Program-made: the position numbers and the translations under genes
Part shown: in pieces, positions 56,738 to 64,000 of the stretch
Layout of the letters: the number at the start of each line of letters is the position of its first letter
Position numbering within the stretch: the stretch's first letter is position 1
From: Dugong dugon
Lineage: Eukaryota > Chordata > Mammalia > Sirenia > Dugongidae
NCBI GenBank assembly: GCA_030035585.1
Contig: CM057462.1
Span: forward strand, 141,882,734-141,946,733
Length of the DNA: 64,000 nt
Reading direction: 5' to 3'
Notes under the pieces: generated by a model
Told to the model about the DNA's origin: nothing
Databases searched by the model: none
The model's input: only the letters and a program-made list of their open reading frames with translations

Positions 56738-58190
56738 TCATTGTTGTTAGGTGCTTTCGAGTTGGCTCCAACTCATAATAACCTTATGTAGGAGAGAACA
56801 AAACATTGTCTGGTCCTGTGCCATCCTCACAGTCATTGCTAGGTTTAAGCCCATTGTTGCAGCAGCTGTCTCAGTCCATCTCGTTGAGTATCTCCCTCTT
56901 TTTTGCTGACACTCTACCAAGCAAGATGTCTTTGTCCAGTGATTGATCCCTTCTGATGACATGTGCAAAGTAAGTGAGACAAAGTCTAACCATCCTCACT
57001 TCTAAGGAGCATTCTGGCTGTTCTTCCAAGACAAATTTGTTTGCTCTTCTGACAGTCCATGGTATATTCAGTATTCTTCCCGAACACCACGATTCATATG
57101 TGTCGATTTTTTCCTTGGTCTTTCTTTTTCGTTGTCCGTCTTTAACGTGAATATGAGGCAGTTGAAAAGATGATGGCTTGGACCAGATGCATCTTAGTCA
57201 TCAAAGCGCTTTTTAGCACTTTAAAGAGATCTTTTGCAGCAGATTTGCCCATTGCAATAAGTTGTTTGATTTCTTCACTGCCGCTTTCATGGGCATTGGT
57301 TGTTGATTCAAGAAGAATGAAATCCATGATACCTTGAATTTTTTTGCCATTTATCATGGTGTTGTTTATTGGTCTCCTTTTAGAGATTTTCGTTTTCTTT
57401 ACATTCAGGCATAATCCATACTGAAGGCTTTACTTTTACCTTCATCCGTAAGTGCTTCGTTTTCACTTTCAGCAAGCAAGGTTGTGCCATCTGCATATCT
57501 CAGGTTGTTAATGAGTCTTCCTCCAATTCTCATGCCTCGTTCTTCATAGAACCCACCTTCTTGTATTATTTGTTCAGCACATAGACTGAATATATCAGGT
57601 TAAAGAAAACAACTCTGCTGCACACCTTTTCCAGTTTTAAACCACACAGTATCCCCCTGTTCTGTTCGAATGACTGCGTCTTGGTCTATGTACAGGTTCT
57701 GCATGAGCACAATTAAATGTTCTGGAATTCTTATTTTTTTCAGTGTTATCTGTAATTTGTTATGATCCACACAGTTGAATGCCTTCGTGTAGTTGATAAA
57801 CAACAGATAAAAGTCTTTCTGGTATTCTCTGCTTTCAGCCAAGATCCATCTGACATCACCAGTAACATCCCTTGTTCCATTTCCTGTTCTGAATCCAGCT
57901 TGAGTTTCTGGCAGTCCCCAATTGAAGCATGGCTGCAGCTATTTTTTAAATTATCTTCAAAATTTTGCTAGCATGTGATAATAATGATACTGTTTAATAA
58001 TTTCCACATTGTGTTTGATGGCCTTTCTTTGGAATAGGAATAAATATAGATCTCTTCTAGTCAGTTGGCCAGGTAGCTGTCATCCAAATTTCTTAAAATA
58101 GACAAGTAAGCACTTCTACCATTGTTATCTGTCTTTTGAAGCATCTCAATTGTATTCCATCAATTCTTGGAGCCAAGGTTAGTCACGACA
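56738..58190 (-). mobile_element. RTE LINE, 5'-truncated
   Basis: 1.45 kb in minus orientation, starting at the 3' end ('gttgttaggtgctttcgagt'). Reverse transcriptase pieces read in 57600-57842 (ESREYQKDFYLLFINYTKAFNCVDHNKLQITLKKIRIPEHLIVLMQNLYIDQ) and 57142-57357. More diverged than the 22016-25251 copy, with multiple stops and frameshifts. Confidence 0.88.
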
Positions 58191-58905
58191 TTAATCAAAT
58201 AAGACATAATACTAGGTAGTTATTTGGAAAATTTATTTGCTGCCTTCTTCAGCAAAGTGGCTTTTAATGCATCACCTGCTTGTTTTCTATAGCTAAAGCA
58301 TAGCTAACACTACAACTAATCTATAGTCAAGGTACATTAAACCTGAATTTTTTAGCTCATTGGGGACCCAGGAATGCCAACCAATAGTATTTTTGTGTGG
58401 ACTACAAATGAAAGAAAAGCATTTTTAAGTGATAAAAGTTTCCTCTCTCAAGAAAGCCAACAGCAACATATATATATAAAATAAATAAATAAATGAATTT
58501 AATGTTTTATCTCCCTAAAGTTGCCCCTTGAAAGATTAATAATTTTCCCATGATGAAAATTTTCTTTGATTTTATAGTAAGAAATGAAAGAAAAAAGCAA
58601 TACTTTCAAGCTTTCATTTTTATTTCTGGTTTTGCCTGAGCATAGTTTAAACAGAGAGCATAATTTAAAAAAGACTGCATTAATAAAATTCTAAATCATT
58701 CCTTAAACTCTAGTGCTGGGTGAAGTGTGGCAGACACAATTTGCAAATGTTTAGTGGTGTGAGCCAATCTTACCTCAATGAATACAAATCCAGTCAATAT
58801 CCCCTAAGTACTTGTTGGTAACAATAGACTGGATCATCCATATGCTTTGCTCTCAGCTTTGTTATTGGTACTTTGTTGACAGCGTTCCACAAATGTATCA
58901 GTGTT
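58191..58905. other. Gap with no recognised element
   Basis: About 700 bp of AT-rich sequence. Nothing recognised. Confidence 0.4.
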
Positions 58906-58906
58906 A

Positions 58907-59263
58907 GTGAAGAATAGTGGATATGCCATGAACTGCCAAAAGAATGAAGAAGTCTGTCTTGGAAGAAGTACAACCAGAATGCTCCTCAGAAGCAAGGATG
59001 GCGAAACTATTTCTCACATAATTGGAACATGTTATCAGGAGGGTTCAGTCCTTGGAGAAGGACATCATGCTTGCTAAAGTAGCAGGTCAGCAAAAAAGAG
59101 GAAGACCCGCAAGGAGATAGATTGACACAGTGGCTGCAACAGTGGACTCAAGCATAACAATTTTGAGGATGGTTCAAGACCGGGCAGTGTTTTGTTCCAT
59201 TGCACATGGGGTCTCAATGAGTTGGAATCAACTCTATGGCACCTAACAACAACAACAACAAAT
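58907..59263 (+). mobile_element. RTE LINE 3' end
   Basis: 'tggatatgccatgaactgcc' through 'cttggagaaggacatcatgc' to the 3' end 'ctctatggcacctaacaaca' and an (AAC)n tail. In inverted orientation to 56738-58190. Confidence 0.9.
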
Positions 59264-60384
59264 ATAAAATAAGTATCTTCAGAAGAGGTTGTATTCTTGC
59301 AGGGGAATTCCTGAAATGGAAGACCACATGAACTTTATTCTACCTGCTTCTTTCCTTGTTACTCCACAGAGCTCTTCTTTCAGGAAGTCCTCCTATACTT
59401 ACCCCCTCCATCCTGAGCTTGTTTACATGCTCCTACCAGGACTTCATAAAATCCTGAGGATATAACTCCACTACAAGAGCACTGAAGAGATCTAAATATT
59501 GTTTGTTATGTGAGCCTGTGATGTGACTGCTACTGAGTTTGGAATACTAGGATTTATTTATTTTTAATGGGAATATCAAAAATAGATTCGAAAGTGAAGA
59601 CTTTTAAGGGTGAAATTTTTGTTCTACGAAGTCCTTGTCCACTTTCTAGCTGGAGAGGAGGCTGAAAAGTGAAAAACTACACTTCACAGATTCCTTTGCA
59701 TCTGAGGTTTGGACGTGAGTTGGGCACCACAAAATTAGATGTACTCTTGTGCAATTTGGATGGTGAGAAGTTATGTGGAAGCCACCTTCTGGCTGCTTTT
59801 GATAAAGGCAAGTAAAGTCCTGGAGATGAGAGTGTTAAAGAAGCATTTGAGGAGCCCAGTGCTCAGCCTTTAGCCTCCAGCTTCCTGTAACACGAGAGGT
59901 AGTTTTGGTGGCTACAGCAGCCTCCAGTCCTCTTCATTACAAATTCAGTGGTGTGTCCTTAAACTCAGGAATCTAGTGGATGATCCTGACTTCCATTCCT
60001 AGCCTGTTTAACAATTTTCTAAGCTACAAATTTCCTGAATTACATCTCTTTTCTGCTTGACACACTTTGAATGAATACTGTTTCCTGCACTGAACTCCAA
60101 CTGATACATACACTTAGCTATATACTTTGTTTGCATGTCTTTTTGCCTACTAGTTGCAAACACAGTTTTTGGATAGGGACAGTGCCTTTGTTCATTCTTT
60201 CATTCATTGGTCAAACTTACAAACAAAATAATGTGTATGTGCTGTACCTACATAGCTGCACAACACATGTAGGTACACAACACATAGGTGCACAACAAAT
60301 ATCCACTTAATGAATTAATAAATGTGTTGGTGGATTATGTGTGAGGTACTAGAGATGTAGAGGTAAGATACTATTACCAATAAT
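59264..60384. other. Gap, possibly holding an old unclassified repeat
   Basis: 59640-60110 has the feel of an old LTR or similar repeat (ending 'gaactccaactgatacata'), but I cannot assign it. No coding signal. Confidence 0.35.
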
Positions 60385-60655
60385 GAAATTATAAATAACA
60401 CTTATTAACCACCTATTTTATGTCGGGCCCTGTGCACAGCATTCTATATGCGTTTTTTTTTTCTTTATTTGTTGGCTTTCTAACCCCCATAACATTCCCA
60501 AGAGGTAGATAATGGTTATTGCTTCCCATTTCACACTTAAAATGTCTGAGAAGTGAACAGGTTCAGTAACTTGCCTAAGGTTACGTATTATTGTGGTAGG
60601 CTGGATTTAAATGTAGGCAATTTAATTCAGTAATTAATATTCTTAATCAATACTC
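60385..60655 (+). mobile_element. MIR SINE relic
   Basis: 'ggccctgtgcacagcattct', 'cattcccaagaggtagataa' and 'acttgcctaaggttacgtat' follow the MIR order. A T-rich stretch is inserted near 60455. Confidence 0.7.
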
Positions 60656-60706
60656 TGAAATCTCAAATATAGTTGGTCACAGATCCATAAACAAATTTAT
60701 GATTAT

Positions 60707-60888
60707 GTTGCTGTGTGCCGTTGAGTCAATTCTGACTCATAGCAACCCTATAGGACAGTGTGGAACTGCCCTATAGGGTGTCCTGGGCTGTAATCTTTAT
60801 GGGAGCAGATCACCAGGTCTTTTCTTCCTTGGAGCTGCAGGTAGGTTTGAGCCACCAACCTTTTGGTTAGCGGTCAAGCACATAACCA
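60707..60888 (-). mobile_element. AfroSINE, nearly full length
   Basis: Tail complement 'ttgagtcaattctgactcat', body complement 'gtaatctttatgggagcaga' and head complement 'ccttttggttagcggtcaag' are present. Confidence 0.88.
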
Positions 60889-61429
60889 TTAATTCCATGA
60901 CACATGAGTAGGATCAAAGGAGACGTATCTTTTAAAGAAGAGTGACTTAGGAGCTCAGCTACAAAGGATTAACAAATTAGGTAGAAGCAAAAGTGGTAAA
61001 GAATGTTGTTTCAGTTGGATGGAAGTAGACACTGCAAAGGAACAGAAGAGAAGGCGACAAAGGAGAAGACAGAGCATTGCTGAGACAACATGGGGTTTAT
61101 TATGGATGAGGCTTAGAGCAGGCAGAAGGTGAGTATGTGTGAGAAACAAGCCAAGCGAGCCAGAGAAGGACTGACCATAAATAGTCAAGTATAACTTTCT
61201 AAGGAATTAGAAGATTTTCATGAGGGCCACAAAGCACTATGGAGCCATTCTATACCTTTGAAAAGAATTTTCTCACAAAGAAATCACTTTGGTGCAGTGT
61301 GGACAAATTAAAAGTTATTGAGGGTTGAGGGTGAGATTGGAATCTGGAGGCAGTTCACATTGGTTGGAGTATTTTTCATCTTTGGACTCCCAGAATCTAA
61401 GACAGGATTGCCACCTAAAATTAGAGCAA
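60889..61429. other. Gap with no recognised element
   Basis: About 540 bp. Nothing recognised. Confidence 0.4.
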
Positions 61430-61545
61430 TCCATATTTACCTAGATGAATTGAGTCTAAGTAACCTGAGGGTCATAGAGGTTAAATTACTTTTCAAAATT
61501 TATACAATTAGTTGGTGGTAGAGCTGGGGCTAGAACCTAATCCAG
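61430..61545 (+). mobile_element. Possible MIR relic
   Basis: 'catagaggttaaattacttt' and 'gtggtagagctggggctaga' match the MIR 3' half. 61546-62066 shows nothing recognised. Confidence 0.55.
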
Positions 61546-62066
61546 TGCAGAATCAGGGGAAAATAATTGAATATATCTCATTTGAAATATAAAACATTTT
61601 TTTAATGTATACTCAGAAATGTACTTGGAAAGCACACACAGATGTAAAGTTATGGTTAAATCTAAGTTCTCATCTTCTATTGTGTGTGTTTATTTTTTGA
61701 GTCGACGGCCTCAAACAAATTCTTACTTTCCTAATGATCTCTAATGTTACCTTGCTAGGTACTCCTTCTAGCCCCATGTTTCTGTTTTCTGCTGCTTACG
61801 GAAAAAGTAATGAAATATGAAAATAAGTCTGAGCTGTAGGGAAAAAAATACCACCATAAACTTTTGGTTATTAAGACATACCATTAAAACCGATGTTAGA
61901 AACAAAACAAAAGCAAGTTTAGAAGGACAAATAGGCAATACTTTGTTATTGTGTTGCAATTATGTTTTCTTTTCTTTCTCCAGTTACTGTTTCACTCTGA
62001 CAAACAGGTATTTGCTCAGGAGGTCCAGAGATTGACATTTCTGTGAAATTAATCTATATAGCCGAG

Positions 62067-62545
62067 TGTCTTAGTCATCTAGTGCTGCTACAACAGAAAT
62101 ACCACAAATGGGTGACTTTAACAAAGAGAAATTTATTTCCTTACAGTAAAGTAGGCTGAAGTCCAAATTCAGGGCGTCAGCTCCAGGGGAAGGCTTTCCC
62201 TCTCTCGGCCTTCTCATCAGTGTTCCCCCAGACTAGGAGCTTCTCGGCACAGGGACCCCAGTCCAAAGGACATGCTCTGCTCCTGGCATTGCTTTCTTGA
62301 TGGTATGAGGTCCCCCTGTCTCACTGCTCACTTCTGTCTTTTCTATCTCAAGAGATTGCCTCAGGACACAATCCAGTCTTGTAGATCCAGTCCTGCCTTA
62401 CTAACACAACTGCCACCCATCCTCCTAAATCAACATCATAGAGGCAAGATTTACAACATATAGGAAAACCACACAGTACCAGGAGTCATGGCCCAGCCAA
62501 ACTGATATACACATTTTTTGGGGGGACATAATTCAAACCATGACA
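62067..62545 (-). mobile_element. Solo LTR, same family as 8943-9423
   Basis: 479 bp, TG...CA, with flanks CCGAG (62062-62066) and CCAAG (62546-62550). It is colinear with 8943-9423 over its whole length. Fossil LTR of an ERVL/MaLR-like, apparently afrotherian family. Confidence 0.88.
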
Positions 62546-63682
62546 CCAAGGACATTGCAAAGGTTAAGCAAATTCTATTTCTAATGCTATGATCACTAAA
62601 TTGTAAATGCTAGCAGCTTTAAGTTTTGACAACTTTAGACCCTTAATTTTGAATGTGGATTCTTCTACCACAGTGAAATATCACATGCTAAAAATTAGGA
62701 GTGGGCTATAAAAATCTACAGTATGGGATTTATCAAAACAGATTTTATAAGTATCTGGCTGGTTCTAGAAGTCGAATTGGTCTGATGATATTAGAGCATA
62801 TGAAAAAAAATGTATGTGTTTGGGTTTAAAATTAAATATACCATAAATGTTAATCCAGTTGTCTTATTTTAAAAGAAAAAATGTAGGGCAATCTATTTGG
62901 AAAGGGAATTTTGCAATTTACCTAAAAAATTCCAAGTATATCATTTAGCCCTTTGGCCCCCAGGAGGCCAAGGAATTATCTCTGCTTAGATAATTTGTAA
63001 TCACAAATTATTTTTATATACTTTTTTCCCCTTTGCTAATTAGAAAATGACAAAACAAAACTAAAACTGAAAAGGAACCAAAGCTCTTGTTATAGCTGAG
63101 CATCAGAGTCACGAGTCTCAGGTACAGCTGCATAAGAGTGAATGTTCTTTTGTGGTTAACACCTGGGTTTGTCTATTTATAGAAAGATATCACAGGTTTA
63201 AACAGAGGAAAATGACTCCAAATCCAATAAAATTTGGAATGCACAGCTACCAGCAATATCAGGGGATTTTCACCCAATATATCTGCCAACAAATCAATAA
63301 CATGAGAAAATCCTTCTGTATTGTGCACAGTCAAATGCTCACTAACAGGTACTACTGCCTAAATTAATATAATCCCAGAAGTGCTTTATATGTGTCAAAG
63401 CTAATACCACAGAGGCTTAAAATTCACATGATAAACTGGAGGATATTTCTTAATAATCGTTTAAATAAAAGGAAATTATGTGAAGATTCTGAATTAAATG
63501 CTCCTCCACTGAGTTCACTCAGTCAAAATTGCTCTTGTCTCTAGATGGCATGTATCTCTGTCCACATTTCTTCACATTGCACATTCAAAGAAAGCAGCAA
63601 GCATTGTTTGTAAATTACTTCTTTCACTAAAAATTTATGACTGCTTCTTGCAACTGTTTTTTATAAAGATTGTGTTGGATAT
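62546..63682. other. Gap with no recognised element
   Basis: About 1.1 kb of AT-rich sequence. No coding signal and no recognised repeat. Confidence 0.4.
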
Positions 63683-64000
63683 TGTTATGGACTGAATAGT
63701 GTCACCTAAAAATGCGTGTCAACTTGACTAGGCCATGATTCTCTATATTGTGTGATTGTCCAGCATTTTGTCATCAGTGTGATTTTCCTATGTGTTGTAA
63801 ATCCTACCTCTATGATGTTAACGAGGCAGGATTAGAGGCAGTTATGTTAATGAAGCAGGACTCAATCTATAAGATTAGGTTGTGTCTTGAGTCTGTCTCT
63901 TTTTAGATATAAAATAGAGAAGCGAACAGAGAGACAGGAGAACTTCATACCAGCAACAAAGTAGTGCCAGGAGCAGAGCGTGTCCTTTGGACCCAGGGTT
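63683..64000 (+). mobile_element. LTR fossil cut by the window end
   Basis: It begins TGTTATGGACTGAATAGTGTC and continues with 'tgtgttgtaaatcctacctc', 'gaggcaggattagaggcagt' and 'ggagcagagcgtgtcctttg'. It is related to, but not the same subfamily as, the 62067-62545 LTR, whose complement shares 'caggagcagagcatgtcctt'. The right end lies outside the window. Confidence 0.8.

Noticed and set aside
59640-60110. Possible LTR or old repeat
   Set aside because: Only the right end looked familiar; I could not define a family or boundaries.
1-64000. A novel multi-gene system (defence, biosynthesis or similar)
   Set aside because: No cluster of non-transposon genes exists; all supported coding sequence is L1 or RTE, and all of it is broken.

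Overview
The window reads as a mammalian, most likely afrotherian (elephant-like), intergenic region. The diagnosis rests on many copies of a tRNA-headed SINE of the AfroSINE type, on an RTE-type LINE whose 3' end matches the SINE tail, and on L1 and LTR families that look lineage-specific. I found no host exon, tRNA, rRNA or CRISPR array. Every long reading frame that makes sense as protein belongs to an L1 or RTE retrotransposon. Names such as L1_LA, RTE1_LA and AfroSINE are recalled family names and were not checked against a database.

Layout. 1-3807 is a minus-strand L1 (here L1-A) with a large internal ORF2 deletion, running off the left edge. It abuts, head to tail, the 5' half of a second minus-strand L1 (L1-B, 3809-6363) whose 5' UTR is built of tandem monomers. 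6364-8483 shows no recognised element. 8484-9925 is a nest: an old L1M fragment holds an AfroSINE, which holds a solo LTR. 10560-18172 is a nearly full-length minus-strand L1 of another subfamily (L1-D). 18887-19193 is a purine tract, followed by an L2 relic. 20343-21300 holds an LTR and two AfroSINEs. 22016-25251 is a nearly full-length RTE LINE (minus), next to a SINE-derived inverted repeat. 26171-26383 is a palindromic MITE-like element. 27075-28895 holds L1 3'-end pieces, one carrying a solo LTR. 30083-30390 is a truncated L1 3' end, and 30464-33838 is an old 5'-truncated L1M. 34307-35072 is an RTE 3' half, 35935-36965 an old L1 3' region, and 37022-38200 two LTRs. 39122-47375 is a full-length plus-strand L1 (L1-C) with 17-bp target duplications, a solo LTR inside ORF1 and an endonuclease deletion. 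47524-55335 is mostly old material: MIRs, an AfroSINE, a two-LTR MaLR element, an MLT1-like LTR and L1M pieces. 55471-55679 is the second copy of the palindromic element. 56738-59263 holds two RTE copies facing each other. 62067-62545 and 63683-64000 are LTRs of afrotherian-looking families.

Interactions. The parts work as a retrotransposon ecosystem, not as a gene system. L1 copies are the largest platforms and themselves carry LTR insertions. The RTE is the probable motor of the AfroSINEs: the SINE tail matches the RTE 3' end, and the SINE body also resembles the RTE 5' region. The least explained objects are the ~210-bp palindromic family (two diverged copies), the copy-to-copy change in L1 5'-UTR monomers, and the SINE fold-back at 25279-25482.
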